Assembly (NCBI RefSeq): GCF_030732985.1
Contig: NZ_JASHJX010000021.1
Span: forward strand, 1-64,000
Length of the DNA stretch: 64,000 bases
Source of the DNA: Nioella sp. MMSF_3534
GTDB lineage: Bacteria; Pseudomonadota; Alphaproteobacteria; Rhodobacterales; Rhodobacteraceae
Reading direction: 5' to 3'
Position 1 is the first letter of the stretch. Every line of letters begins with the position of its first letter. Made by a program: the position numbers and the translations under genes. The notes under the pieces are model-generated. The model saw only the letters and a program-made list of their open reading frames with translations, was not told the DNA's origin and did no database searches. Below, piece after piece: positions 18,194 to 27,550 of this stretch.

Positions 18194-18942
18194 CAGAGGC
18201 GCTCCAGTGCCTTGTCCAGCCAGCCGAGGAAGCCCTTGGGGTCTTCGGCCACCGGTTCGAGGAAGGGGGCGAGGATGTCGAATTCCTCAGCGCGGTCCTG
18301 TTTGGGACGCGGCGGCAGGTACTTGTTGACGGGCTTCGTGCCCTGTTCGGGCATCAGGTCCATCCCGCCACGTTCGGCTACCAGTTTCGACACGTCGCTG
18401 TCGGGATCGCCCAGGTCGCCGAAGTGGCGCGCGCCCGCCGGGCAGGTGCGCACACAGGCGGGCTGGCGGTCCACCTCTGGCAGGTTCTCGTTATAGATGC
18501 GGTCCACGCAGAGCGTGCATTTCTTCATCACCCCTTCCAGCGCGTCGAGTTCCCGCGCGCCGTAGGGGCAGGCCCAGGCACACAGCCCGCAGCCGATGCA
18601 GGCGGTCTCGTTCACCAGAACGATCCCGTCTTCCTGCCGCTTGTAGCTTGCGCCCGTGGGGCAGACGGTGACGCAGGGCGCGTCTTCGCAATGAAGGCAC
18701 GACTTGGGGAAATGGACCAGCTGCGCGGGGCCTTCGGCTGGCGTGATCTCGTAGCTGTGGACCCGGTTGAGGAACGTGCCCGCAGGGTCGGCGCCGTATG
18801 CGTCAACGTCGGACAGAGGCGCGCCGTAATTCTCGGTGTTCCAGCCCTTGCAGGAAATCACGCAGGCATGGCAGCCGACGCAGGTGTCGAGATCGATCAC
18901 CAGCCCGAGTTTCTTTTGCGTGCTTGCGGGAAGCTCGGTCAT
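18193..18942 (-). CDS. soeB: Iron-sulfur electron-transfer subunit, SoeB/DmsB-like
   Basis: 249 residues with four Cys groups for four [4Fe-4S] clusters: CVGCHACVISC, CLHCEDAPCVTVC, CIGCGLCAWAC and CTLC...CVRTC. No Tat signal, so cytoplasmic, matching SoeB. It transfers electrons between the molybdenum subunit and the membrane anchor. It overlaps the hydrolase gene by ATGA and soeC by one base, so the three are translationally coupled. Confidence 0.8.
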   Translation of the reverse strand: MTELPASTQKKLGLVIDLDTCVGCHACVISCKGWNTENYGAPLSDVDAYGADPAGTFLNRVHSYEITPAEGPAQLVHFPKSCLHCEDAPCVTVCPTGASYKRQEDGIVLVNETACIGCGLCAWACPYGARELDALEGVMKKCTLCVDRIYNENLPEVDRQPACVRTCPAGARHFGDLGDPDSDVSKLVAERGGMDLMPEQGTKPVNKYLPPRPKQDRAEEFDILAPFLEPVAEDPKGFLGWLDKALERL

Positions 18943-19778
18943 GCGGCCTGCTCCTTGCGGATGTCTTGGATAAAGGCGGAGAGGTCGGCGGCGAACCTTT
19001 CCGGGTCTTCGAGGAAGGGGGCGTGGCCGATGCCCTCATAGGGCAGGTAGCGGCCATGGGGCATGGCCTTGGCCGCGGCTTCGCCCGTTTGGGGGGAAAC
19101 GACCGTGTCGGCGGTTCCGTGGATCACGAGGCCCGGGCAGGTCATGGCCGCATAGGTCGGGCGCATGTCCCAATTGGCGGCGAAGAGCGCGCGGCGCGCG
19201 GTGGCCGGGCAGAGCATGTTGGCCGCGACCATGCGGCCATAGGTTTCCCGGTCGAGCGGCTGCGCCGTGCAGGCATCGACGAAGCGCACCGTGGCGGGGA
19301 TGAGGCGGGCCAGATCGGTGGTGTAGAGATCGCGGTCAAGGCCGGGGCTATCCGCGCCGACCATCCAGTCTTCCCGCGCGGTACCGATGGCAAGGATACC
19401 GCCCGCCAGCACCACGCCAGAAAGGTTGCCATCGCCATGGGTGGCAAGGTAGCTGGCGATGACGCGGCTGCCATAGGACCAGCCGACGAGGGTGACATTG
19501 CCGAGGTCATGCAGCGCCATGACGGCGGCGACATCGTCGGCCCAGAGGTGCGTGTCGGTATAGGCCGCCGGGTCTTCGGGCTTGTCGGAGGCCCCATGGC
19601 CGCGCAGGTCCATGGCGACGATATGGAAGCGGTCCTTGAGCCTGTCGATCAACGGATCCCAGCACAGGGATTGCTGCGCCCATCCGTGGATCAACAAGAT
19701 CGCAGGGTTGGCGGGGTCCCCTGCCGAATAGGTCGCGATGCGGGTGCCGTCGCTGCTGGCGATTTTCGCGGCGCTCAT
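18939..19778 (-). CDS. Alpha/beta hydrolase inserted in the soe operon
   Basis: 279 residues, alpha/beta-hydrolase fold. Oxyanion segment LLIHGWAQQ near the N-terminus, nucleophile Ser in VGWSYGSRV, acid Asp in HGTADTVV, and His in GIGHAPF. It starts in the ATGA overlap at the soeA stop and ends in an ATGA overlap with soeB, so it is tightly built into the operon. What it hydrolyses, and whether it serves the oxidoreductase (substrate release, cofactor or protection), cannot be told. No signal peptide, so cytoplasmic. Confidence 0.85.
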   Translation of the reverse strand: MSAAKIASSDGTRIATYSAGDPANPAILLIHGWAQQSLCWDPLIDRLKDRFHIVAMDLRGHGASDKPEDPAAYTDTHLWADDVAAVMALHDLGNVTLVGWSYGSRVIASYLATHGDGNLSGVVLAGGILAIGTAREDWMVGADSPGLDRDLYTTDLARLIPATVRFVDACTAQPLDRETYGRMVAANMLCPATARRALFAANWDMRPTYAAMTCPGLVIHGTADTVVSPQTGEAAAKAMPHGRYLPYEGIGHAPFLEDPERFAADLSAFIQDIRKEQAA

Positions 19779-22597
19779 TTGCCCACCTTCCACGCGAGGT
19801 TCTGCGGCCCCTGCCCCACGGGTGATTTGATCGGCGGATAGGCGGGTTGTGCCTCTTCAGGGGCGGCGACCTTCTCGATCTTCACGCGCAGGTCGAACCA
19901 GGCGGCCTGACCGGTCACGGGGTCGGAATTTGCCCAGCGCATGCCGTCGCCCTTGGGGGGCAGAAGCTCGTGGATCAGGTGGTTGAGCAGGAAGCCCTTG
20001 GTGGCCTCCGGTGCGTGTTCATCCAGCGCCCAGGCCCCTTTGCGCTTGCCGATGGCGTTCCACGTCCAGACGGTGTTTTCGTTGAGTGCGGCCATGTGGG
20101 CCACGGGGACCACGATGGAGCCATGGGCCGACGTGACGCGCGCCCAATCGCCCTCGCAGAACCCGTTCGCCTCCCAGATCTTTGTGGGCACGTAAAGCGG
20201 GTTGCGGCCATGCAACTGGCGCAGCCACGCGTTCTGGGTGCCCCAGGAATGATACATCGCCATCGGCCGCTGCGTCAGGGCGTGGACCGGGTATTCCTCG
20301 GGGTCGACATGGCCATCCTCGAAGGGCGGATACCAGATCGGCAGTGGGTCCATGACCGTCTTCACCCTCTCGCGCAGGTGTTCGGGCGGCTGGCGGTCGC
20401 CATGGCCCTCGGCGGCCAACTGGAACCGGCGCATGGGTTCGGCGTAGAGGCTGAAGAGATAGGGCTGCGGGCTGTCATATAGCCCCATGCCGACGGCCCA
20501 GTTCTGGTAGTCGGCGTTCCACGGTTTGTAATAGAGCGCCGCGTCGGGGATGTGTTCCACGAAGAAGCCGCCATTCTCGATATAGCGGTTCAGCTGTTCG
20601 GGGTTGGGCGCGCCCCTGCCCTTGTCGCTGCCATCGCCCCGGAAGCCCGCCAGAGGCCCGATGCCGGGTTTGCGTTCGTGGTTCACGATGTAGTCGGCGT
20701 AATCCTTGTACTTGGCGCTGCCATCCTCGTTGACGAAGGCGGGCATGCCGAGCCGCGCGCCAAGATCCACCAGCACCGACTGGAAGCCGCGCACGTCGCG
20801 GTCGGGTTCGATCACCGGCCAGCGGATCGCGTCGGCGGCGGCATCGGCCTCGCAGATCGGGCGGTCGAGCAGGCTGATACAGTCATGCCGTTCCAGATAG
20901 GTCGTGTCGGGCAGGATCAGGTCGGCATAGGCCACCATCTCGGAACTATAGGCGTCGGAATAGATGATGCGCGGGATCACGTAGTCGCCGTTTTCGTCCT
21001 TGTCCGTCAGCATCTTCATGACGCCCGAGGTGTTCATCGACGAATTCCACGACATGTTCGCCATGTACATGAAGAGCGTGTCGATCTTGTAGGGATCGCC
21101 CGCGTAAGCGTTGGAAATCACCATATGCATGAGGCCATGGGCGCTCATCGGGTTTTCCCAGGTATAGGCCTTGTCGATCCGGGCCGGGCTGCCGTCATCC
21201 TTGAGGCACAGATCATCCGGCCCCTGCACATAGCCCAGATGCGGGCCGTTCAAAGGCTTGCCGGGGGTCACGCCGCAATGGGGTTTCGGGTGCGCCTCGG
21301 TCGGTTTCGGATAGGGCGGTTTGAAGCGGAAGCCGCCGGGCACTTCGACACTGCCCAGAAGGATCTGCAGCACATGCAGCGCGCGGCAGGTCTGGAAGCC
21401 GTTGGAATGGGCGGAGATCCCGCGCATTGCGTGGAAGCTGACCGGGCGGCCGATCATCTTGTCATGTTTCACGCCGCGGAAATCGGTCCAGGGCTGGTCG
21501 ATCTCGATCTCTTCCTCAAATGCGACGCGGGCCAGTTCCGCTGCGATATGGCGGATGCGTTTGGCGGAAATACCGACGCGGTCGGCCACGGCTTCGGGGG
21601 CGTAGTCGTCGGACAGGTAGCGATCTGCAAGAAGCTGGAAGACCGGGCGGTGCGTAATGCCCGCGTTGCGCCAGGTGCCGGCAAGGTCCGGCACCACGTC
21701 GGGATCGTCGAAGGGCGCGGGCTTGCCGGTGCGGCGGTCGAGAACCAGCATCTTGCCGTCTTCGTCGCGCAGCAGCAGCCCGTGTTCCGGCGAGCTTTCG
21801 TCGCCATTCACCAGAACCGGCGCATTGGTGTAGCGGCGCAGGTAATTGAGGTCGATCCGCCCCGCCTTCAGCAGGCAATGAATGAGCGACAGGATGAACA
21901 GCCCATCCGTGCCGGGGGTAATCCCCACCCATTCATCGGCAATCGCGTTATAGCCCGAGCGGATCGGATTGACACCGATCACCTTGGCGCCGCGCGCCTT
22001 TATCTTGCCCAGGCCCATCTTGATCGGGTTCGAGTCGTGATCCTCGGCCACGCCGAAGATCATCAGCAGTTTCGTATGATCCCAGTCGGGCTGCCCGAAT
22101 TCCCAGAAGGCCCCGCCCATCGTGTAGATGCCGCCCGCCGCCATGTTGACGGAGCAGAAGCCGCCATGTGCCGCGAAATTGGGGGTGCCGAAGTTCTGCG
22201 CCCAGAGGCCCGTAAAGCTCTGCGACTGGTCGCGGCCGGTGAAAAACGCCAGCTTCTCGGGGTCATTCTCGCGGATCGGCTTCAGCCAGGACACGGCGAT
22301 CTCCAGCGCCTCGTCCCAGGTGATTTCCTCGAACTCACCCGACCCGCGCGGGCCGACGCGTTTCAGTGGCGCGCGCAGGCGCGAGGGCGCGTTGACCTGC
22401 ATGATCCCCGCGCTGCCCTTGGCACAGAGCACGCCCTTGTTCACCGGGTGGTCGCGGTTGCCCTCGATATAGGCAACCTTGCCGTCCTTCATATGCACAT
22501 TGATGCCGCAGCGGCAGGCGCACATGTAGCAGGTCGTCTTGCGGATCTCGTCCGACACTTTCGGGGAGAGATCAATCGCCGGTTGAGTATGGGCCAT
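19775..22597 (-). CDS. soeA: Molybdopterin oxidoreductase, SoeA-like (sulfite dehydrogenase catalytic subunit)
   Basis: Catalytic subunit of a DMSO-reductase-family enzyme. 940 residues. An N-terminal [4Fe-4S] site is formed by C23, C26, C30 and C58; the probable molybdenum ligand is C148 in HGGFCSVNMAAG. There is no twin-arginine signal, so the protein is cytoplasmic, which is the hallmark of SoeA against periplasmic reductases of the family. The soeB and soeC partners lie downstream. In purple sulfur bacteria and roseobacters SoeABC oxidises sulfite to sulfate, for example sulfite freed from taurine or DMSP-derived sulfur. Another substrate for this enzyme type remains possible. Confidence 0.72.
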   Translation of the reverse strand: MAHTQPAIDLSPKVSDEIRKTTCYMCACRCGINVHMKDGKVAYIEGNRDHPVNKGVLCAKGSAGIMQVNAPSRLRAPLKRVGPRGSGEFEEITWDEALEIAVSWLKPIRENDPEKLAFFTGRDQSQSFTGLWAQNFGTPNFAAHGGFCSVNMAAGGIYTMGGAFWEFGQPDWDHTKLLMIFGVAEDHDSNPIKMGLGKIKARGAKVIGVNPIRSGYNAIADEWVGITPGTDGLFILSLIHCLLKAGRIDLNYLRRYTNAPVLVNGDESSPEHGLLLRDEDGKMLVLDRRTGKPAPFDDPDVVPDLAGTWRNAGITHRPVFQLLADRYLSDDYAPEAVADRVGISAKRIRHIAAELARVAFEEEIEIDQPWTDFRGVKHDKMIGRPVSFHAMRGISAHSNGFQTCRALHVLQILLGSVEVPGGFRFKPPYPKPTEAHPKPHCGVTPGKPLNGPHLGYVQGPDDLCLKDDGSPARIDKAYTWENPMSAHGLMHMVISNAYAGDPYKIDTLFMYMANMSWNSSMNTSGVMKMLTDKDENGDYVIPRIIYSDAYSSEMVAYADLILPDTTYLERHDCISLLDRPICEADAAADAIRWPVIEPDRDVRGFQSVLVDLGARLGMPAFVNEDGSAKYKDYADYIVNHERKPGIGPLAGFRGDGSDKGRGAPNPEQLNRYIENGGFFVEHIPDAALYYKPWNADYQNWAVGMGLYDSPQPYLFSLYAEPMRRFQLAAEGHGDRQPPEHLRERVKTVMDPLPIWYPPFEDGHVDPEEYPVHALTQRPMAMYHSWGTQNAWLRQLHGRNPLYVPTKIWEANGFCEGDWARVTSAHGSIVVPVAHMAALNENTVWTWNAIGKRKGAWALDEHAPEATKGFLLNHLIHELLPPKGDGMRWANSDPVTGQAAWFDLRVKIEKVAAPEEAQPAYPPIKSPVGQGPQNLAWKVGK

Positions 22598-22714
22598 GTG
22601 CTGTCCTGTACCTTCCTGCAGGAATTCCTGTTCTTCAATTCCGCCGCTCCGGGCGACCGGATCACAAAAGATTGCCTCTTGCCAGAACGTTTTGCCGGAT
22701 TTTTGGTAACGATG

Positions 22715-22728
22715 CTTGACCAGTCAAG
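22715..22728. promoter_or_regulatory. Inverted repeat CTTGAC-CA-GTCAAG
   Basis: Perfect 6+2+6 dyad in the gap between the divergent soeA and capA-like genes, 118 bp upstream of the soeA start and 26 bp upstream of the first capA-like start considered. TTGAC-N2-GTCAA resembles operators of GntR-type regulators. It could serve either gene. Confidence 0.35.
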
Positions 22729-22753
22729 CGAGGGCCAGTCTTTTAGGGGTGAT

Positions 22754-23986
22754 ATGGCCAGATTTTTTGTAAGCGCTTACATTATGTCGCAGCGGGCGGC
22801 CCTGATCGGGGGGCTTCTGGCGCTGTCATCCTGTGTGCCGACGAGCGAATCGCCCGGCAGCCGGGCCTGTATTCCCGCAAGTGGCAGCACTCCCATGGTG
22901 CAACGAGAGGTCTTTCGGCCCGGGGCGGTGACAGTAGCAGCGGTCGGCGACGTACTGATGCATATCTTCCTTCAGGAAGAGGCCGCCGCTCAACCGGAAG
23001 GATTTGCCGACCTGCTGCGCCCCACAGCCCCCTATCTGGCAATCGCCGATCTGACCGTGGCCAATCTGGAAGGCCCCGCCGCGCGCAACGTCCTGCCGGG
23101 AGGCGGCGAACGCGTGCTGCCGGATCACGTTCTGACCGACGGGGTGGTCTATTCCGGCTACCCGACCTTCAACTTTCACCCGTCGCTGGTCACCGACCTG
23201 CGCGATAGCGGTGTCGACGTGATCCAGACCGCGAACAACCACGCGATGGACCGGGGGCCTCTGGGGGTGGACAGAACGCTGGAGGCCCTCGATGCCGCTG
23301 GCTTGCCCCATACCGGCACAAGATCCCGCGCCGCCCCAGACGCCCCGTGGCACACCGTCGTCAGCGCCGGGGGCGCGCGGATCGCCTTCCTCGCCTGTTC
23401 CTATTCCACAAATGGCCGGGCCGATCCGCATCACCAGGTTCTTCTGTGCTACCGAGATGAGACCGAGCTTCTTGCCACCATCCGCACCCTGCACGCAGAG
23501 CCCGCCATTGATGCGGTGATCTTCCTGCCGCATTGGGGCAATGAATATGTCCAGACCCCCGATGCCAACCAGCGTCGCCTTGCCCGCGCCGCGATGGAGG
23601 CCGGGGCCGCCGCCGTCATCGGCACCCATCCGCATGTGCTGCAACCGATCGAAGCCATCACCACCTCTGACGGGCGGCAGGGTTTCGTGGCCTATTCGCT
23701 TGGCAATTTCATCTCGTCGCAATGGGCGCTGCCGCAGCGGTCTTCGGCCATTCTCTACTTCGACCTGATGCCCGGTCCCAATGGGCTGGAAGCGCAGATG
23801 CCCGCCTATCTGCCGACCCGCGTGACCCGCTATGTCTCGGGCACCTATGTGCAGCCCGCCGAACAGGCCGTGGACGGACAGCAGAGCCTCGCCCATGTGG
23901 CGCAGGTTCTGGGGCGCGAGGGTGTTCTGAGCCTGGCCGATATCGCACGCCTTCAGGGCCGCCCGATCTGCGCAACAGGCGGCTGA
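22754..23986 (+). CDS. CapA/PGA_cap-family putative lipoprotein metallophosphatase
   Basis: 410 residues from the ATG at 22754 (AGGGG site) or 400 from the ATG at 22784. The second start gives a cleaner lipoprotein signal, MSQRAALIGGLLALSSC, with Cys at position 17, but lacks a ribosome site. The domain shows metallophosphatase motifs AAVGDV, ANLEGP, ANNHAMD, LPHWGNEY and GTHPHVLQP, as in CapA/PgsA of poly-gamma-glutamate systems. No capB or capC genes are nearby, so a role in capsule synthesis is not supported; a periplasmic hydrolase of unknown substrate is the safer call. A LacI-type palindrome overlaps the start region. Confidence 0.82.
   Translation: MARFFVSAYIMSQRAALIGGLLALSSCVPTSESPGSRACIPASGSTPMVQREVFRPGAVTVAAVGDVLMHIFLQEEAAAQPEGFADLLRPTAPYLAIADLTVANLEGPAARNVLPGGGERVLPDHVLTDGVVYSGYPTFNFHPSLVTDLRDSGVDVIQTANNHAMDRGPLGVDRTLEALDAAGLPHTGTRSRAAPDAPWHTVVSAGGARIAFLACSYSTNGRADPHHQVLLCYRDETELLATIRTLHAEPAIDAVIFLPHWGNEYVQTPDANQRRLARAAMEAGAAAVIGTHPHVLQPIEAITTSDGRQGFVAYSLGNFISSQWALPQRSSAILYFDLMPGPNGLEAQMPAYLPTRVTRYVSGTYVQPAEQAVDGQQSLAHVAQVLGREGVLSLADIARLQGRPICATGG
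22769..22782. promoter_or_regulatory. LacI-type palindrome TGTAAGCGCTTACA
   Basis: Perfect 14-bp palindrome with the CG-centred core AAGCGCTT typical of LacI-family operators. It lies within the first codons if translation starts at 22754, or 2 bp before the ATG if it starts at 22784. Its position argues for repression of the capA-like gene and perhaps for the later start. No LacI-family gene is in the window. Confidence 0.4.
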
Positions 23987-24059
23987 CGCGACGCAGGTGC
24001 TTGCACCGCCGCGCGACCCATGTAACCCTGACCATCTGATCAAAAACGGACCCGACGGG

Positions 24060-25064
24060 ATGACCCAGACGACCCTAGACACGACCGCTACCGCAACCGC
24101 TGCAGGGCTGCCCCAGGTCAGCCACGCGCGAAACCCGATTATGCCGCTGGACATGGACTGGGTGATGGGCGCGCAGGCCAATACCTCGGCTATTGAGCGC
24201 CGCTGCGCCACCCTGCCCGGCCGCCGCACGGTGAAGAAGGAATATCAGGCCGCGTGGCTGGCCCGCGCGATTTCGTGCATCGACCTGACCACGCTGGCGG
24301 GCGACGACACGCCGGGCCGGGTGAAACGGCTCTGCGCCAAGGCGATGCAGCCGGTGCGCGCGGACTTGCTGGAGGCGATCGGCCTGCCGACGCTCACCAC
24401 CGGCGCGGTCTGCGTCTATCACGATATGGTGCCCGTGGCGGTCGAGGCTTTGGCCGGGTCGGGTATTCCGGTCGCCGCTGTCTCCACCGGCTTCCCGGCG
24501 GGGCTGTCGCCCTATCACCTGCGGGTGAAAGAGATCGAGGAAAGCGTCAAGGCCGGGGCCGAGGAAATCGACATCGTGATTTCCCGCCGCCATGTGCTGA
24601 CCGGCAACTGGCAGGCGCTTTATGATGAGATGAAGGACTTCCGCGCCGCCTGTGGCGAGGCGCATGTGAAGGCGATCCTTGCCACCGGTGAGTTGGGCAC
24701 GCTGCGCAACGTCGCCCGCGCTTCACTGGTCTGCATGATGGCGGGGGCGGATTTCATCAAGACCTCGACCGGCAAGGAAAGCGTCAATGCCACCCTGCCG
24801 GTGTCGCTCGTCATGATCCGCGCGATCCGGGCCTATCAACAGGCGACCGGCTACCGCGTCGGCTACAAGCCTGCGGGCGGGATTTCGAAGGCGAAGGACT
24901 CGTTGGTGTACCTCTCGCTGATGAAAGAGGAACTGGGCGACCGCTGGCTGCGCCCCGACCTCTTCCGCTTCGGGGCCTCGTCCCTGTTGGGCGATATCGA
25001 ACGGCAGCTGGAACACCACGTAACCGGGGCCTATTCCGCCAGTTGGCGGCACGCGATGGCGTGA
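24060..25064 (+). CDS. deoC: Deoxyribose-phosphate aldolase
   Basis: Splits 2-deoxyribose-5-phosphate into glyceraldehyde-3-phosphate and acetaldehyde. 334 residues, the longer DeoC type. The Schiff-base lysine lies in FIKTSTGK and the second lysine in GYKPAGGISK. The ATG at 24060 is preceded by GACGGG, a weak ribosome site; a longer frame to 23997 is possible but unsupported. The aldehyde dehydrogenase gene follows 16 bp later and fits as the acetaldehyde-consuming step. No deoK or nucleoside phosphorylase is present here. Confidence 0.95.
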   Translation: MTQTTLDTTATATAAGLPQVSHARNPIMPLDMDWVMGAQANTSAIERRCATLPGRRTVKKEYQAAWLARAISCIDLTTLAGDDTPGRVKRLCAKAMQPVRADLLEAIGLPTLTTGAVCVYHDMVPVAVEALAGSGIPVAAVSTGFPAGLSPYHLRVKEIEESVKAGAEEIDIVISRRHVLTGNWQALYDEMKDFRAACGEAHVKAILATGELGTLRNVARASLVCMMAGADFIKTSTGKESVNATLPVSLVMIRAIRAYQQATGYRVGYKPAGGISKAKDSLVYLSLMKEELGDRWLRPDLFRFGASSLLGDIERQLEHHVTGAYSASWRHAMA

Positions 25065-25080
25065 ACGGAGTTTGCACAAG

Positions 25081-27432
25081 ATGACCATCCCCGAGATTTT
25101 TGAAACCATGGAATACGGCCCCGCGATGGAAGACGCGTCCGAAGCCCGCGCGTGGATCGCCAAGCATGCGGGCCGGTTCGGCCAGTTCATCGGGGGGGCC
25201 TTCACGGCACCGGGCGAGACCTTCGCCACCAAGAACCCCGCCACGGGCGAGGAACTGGCGCAGGTCACCCAAGGCAGCGCGGCGGATGTGGAGGCAGCGG
25301 TGGACGCCGCCGCCAAAGCCTTCCCCCGCTGGTCCAAGCTGTCCGACCACCAACGCGCCCGGCATCTCTATGCGCTGGCCCGGCTTCTGCAAAAACACAG
25401 CCGCCTGTTCGCCGTGCTGGAGACGATGGACAACGGCAAGCCGATCCGCGAAAGCCGCGATATCGATGTGCCCCTCGCGCAGCGGCATTTCTACTATCAC
25501 GCCGGGCTTGCGCAGCTGCGCGACAGCGAACTCCCCAGCCACCAGCCGCTCGGCGTCTGCGGGCAGGTGATCCCGTGGAACTTCCCGCTGCTCATGCTGG
25601 CATGGAAGGTCGCGCCCGCATTGGCGGCGGGCAATACGGTGGTGCTGAAGCCTGCGGAATACACCTCGCTGACAGCGCTTCTCTTCGCCGATATCTGCCG
25701 CGAGGCGGGCTTGCCCAAGGGCGTCGTCAATATCGTGACCGGCGACGGCGCGACCGGGGCGGCACTGGTCGATCATCCGGGCGTCGCGAAAGTGGCTTTC
25801 ACCGGCTCGACCGAGGTCGGTCGCAAAATCCGTGAAGCCACGGCGGGCAGCGGCAAGGCGCTGACGCTCGAACTGGGGGGCAAATCGCCCTACATCGTTT
25901 TCGACGACGCCGATATCGACAGCGCCATCGAGGGGCTGGTGGATGCGATCTGGTTCAACCAGGGGCAGGTCTGCTGTGCAGGGAGCCGTCTTCTTGTACA
26001 AGAAAACATCGCCGACGATTTCCACGCCCGGCTCAAGGCCCGCATGGCCAATCTGCGCGCGGGCGATCCGCTGGACAAATGCATCGACATCGGCGCGGTG
26101 GTGGACCCGGTGCAGCACGCGCAGATCAGCCGGATGGTGAGTGAGAACAATGCAGGTGAAACGTATCACGCGCCGATCGAGATGCCATCCGGGGGCTGCT
26201 TCTACCCACCTACCCTGATTACCGGGCTGGAACCTGCGGACCGGCTGATGCAGGAGGAAATTTTCGGCCCCGTCCTCGTGTCCTCCACCTTCCGCACGCC
26301 GGGCGAGGCGGTGGCACTGGCCAACAACACCCGCTACGGGCTGGCCGCGACACTCTGGACCGAGAATATGAACCTCGCTTTGGACGTGGCCCCCAAGCTG
26401 GCGGCGGGCGTGGTCTGGGTGAACGCCACCAACCTTTTCGACGCGGCGGCAGGCTTCGGCGGGGTGCGTGAAAGCGGTTTCGGGCGCGAAGGCGGGTGGG
26501 AGGGACTGCTGGCCTATCTCAAGCCTGCGGATGCAGGGAAACCGGTGAAACCCGCGAAGGTCCACGCGCCGGGCGAGACGGATTTCGACGGCATCGACCG
26601 CACCGCGAAATTCTATATCGGCGGCAAGCAGGCGCGGCCCGATGGCGGCTATTCGCGGCCCGTTCATGTCCCGCGCGGCGTGCTTCTGGGCCATGTGGGG
26701 ATTGCCAACCGCAAGGATATCCGAAACGCTGTGGAGGCCGCGCAGAAGGCCGCCGGATGGGGCAAGACCACCGGGCATCTCCGGGCGCAGATCCTTTATT
26801 ACATCGCCGAGAACCTGGGCGCGCGCGCGGCCGAGTTCGCCGACCGCATTCGGGCGCAGACCGGACGGTCGGCTGCCTCCGCCCGCGAGGAGGTGGACAC
26901 CGCCCTGTCGCGGCTCTTCTCCTACGCGGCCTGGGCCGACAAGTTCGATGGCGCGGCCAAATCGGTGCCCATTCGCGGCGTGGCGCTGGCCATGAACGAA
27001 CCCGTGGGCGTGATCGGGGCCTTCTGCCCGGAAGACGCGCCGCTGCTTGGCCCGGTCTCGCTGCTGGCGCCTGCGATGGCCATGGGAAACCGGATCGTGC
27101 TGATCGCAGGCGAAAGCGCGCCTTTGACGGCGACCGACCTTTACCAGGTGCTCGACACCTCGGACGTTCCGGGGGGCGTGGTGAACATCCTAACCGGGTC
27201 GCATGCCGAATTGGCCAAGCCGCTGGCCACCCATATGGACGTGGACGCGGTGTGGTGCTTCTCATCCACCGATATCTCGGGCGTGATCGAGGCGGGCAGC
27301 GCCGGGTCGCTGAAACGGACCTGGGTCAATAACGGGCGCAACCCGGACTGGGCCGGGCCGACTGGCGAGGGCAAAGCCTTCCTGCGCGCGGCAACCGAGG
27401 TCAAGACGATCTGGGTGCCCTACGGAGAGTAA
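25081..27432 (+). CDS. Double-domain aldehyde dehydrogenase linked to deoC
   Basis: 783 residues. The first half (to about residue 480) is a complete NAD(P) aldehyde dehydrogenase with PWNFPLLM, LELGGKSP and the catalytic Cys in GQVCCAGSR. The second half (from about 500) is a diverged, shortened ALDH-like domain: FYIGGKQARPDGGY, PVGVIGAFCPEDAPLL and GGVVNILTG are still visible, but the catalytic Cys/Glu region is missing. It probably acts in folding or substrate passage rather than catalysis. The ATG at 25081 has GGAG ten bases upstream. Gene order suggests it oxidises acetaldehyde made by DeoC. Confidence 0.88.
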   Translation: MTIPEIFETMEYGPAMEDASEARAWIAKHAGRFGQFIGGAFTAPGETFATKNPATGEELAQVTQGSAADVEAAVDAAAKAFPRWSKLSDHQRARHLYALARLLQKHSRLFAVLETMDNGKPIRESRDIDVPLAQRHFYYHAGLAQLRDSELPSHQPLGVCGQVIPWNFPLLMLAWKVAPALAAGNTVVLKPAEYTSLTALLFADICREAGLPKGVVNIVTGDGATGAALVDHPGVAKVAFTGSTEVGRKIREATAGSGKALTLELGGKSPYIVFDDADIDSAIEGLVDAIWFNQGQVCCAGSRLLVQENIADDFHARLKARMANLRAGDPLDKCIDIGAVVDPVQHAQISRMVSENNAGETYHAPIEMPSGGCFYPPTLITGLEPADRLMQEEIFGPVLVSSTFRTPGEAVALANNTRYGLAATLWTENMNLALDVAPKLAAGVVWVNATNLFDAAAGFGGVRESGFGREGGWEGLLAYLKPADAGKPVKPAKVHAPGETDFDGIDRTAKFYIGGKQARPDGGYSRPVHVPRGVLLGHVGIANRKDIRNAVEAAQKAAGWGKTTGHLRAQILYYIAENLGARAAEFADRIRAQTGRSAASAREEVDTALSRLFSYAAWADKFDGAAKSVPIRGVALAMNEPVGVIGAFCPEDAPLLGPVSLLAPAMAMGNRIVLIAGESAPLTATDLYQVLDTSDVPGGVVNILTGSHAELAKPLATHMDVDAVWCFSSTDISGVIEAGSAGSLKRTWVNNGRNPDWAGPTGEGKAFLRAATEVKTIWVPYGE

Positions 27433-27550
27433 GGCACCTCCCGCATCCAAGCCAGACCGGGCGCCGATATCCCGTGACAAAACGGCATCAGGCTGGCCCC
27501 GAGACGGCTTGAACCGGTTTGCCCCGGACAGACGCAGCATTACGGCGAAC

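Noticed and set aside
20552-22753. 5' extension of the capA-like frame opposite soeA
   Set aside because: The open frame continues far upstream antisense to soeA, but the signal peptide and the family similarity start only at 22754 or 22784.
22754-23986. Poly-gamma-glutamate capsule synthesis locus
   Set aside because: Only a CapA-like protein is present; no capB or capC ligase/transport genes nearby.
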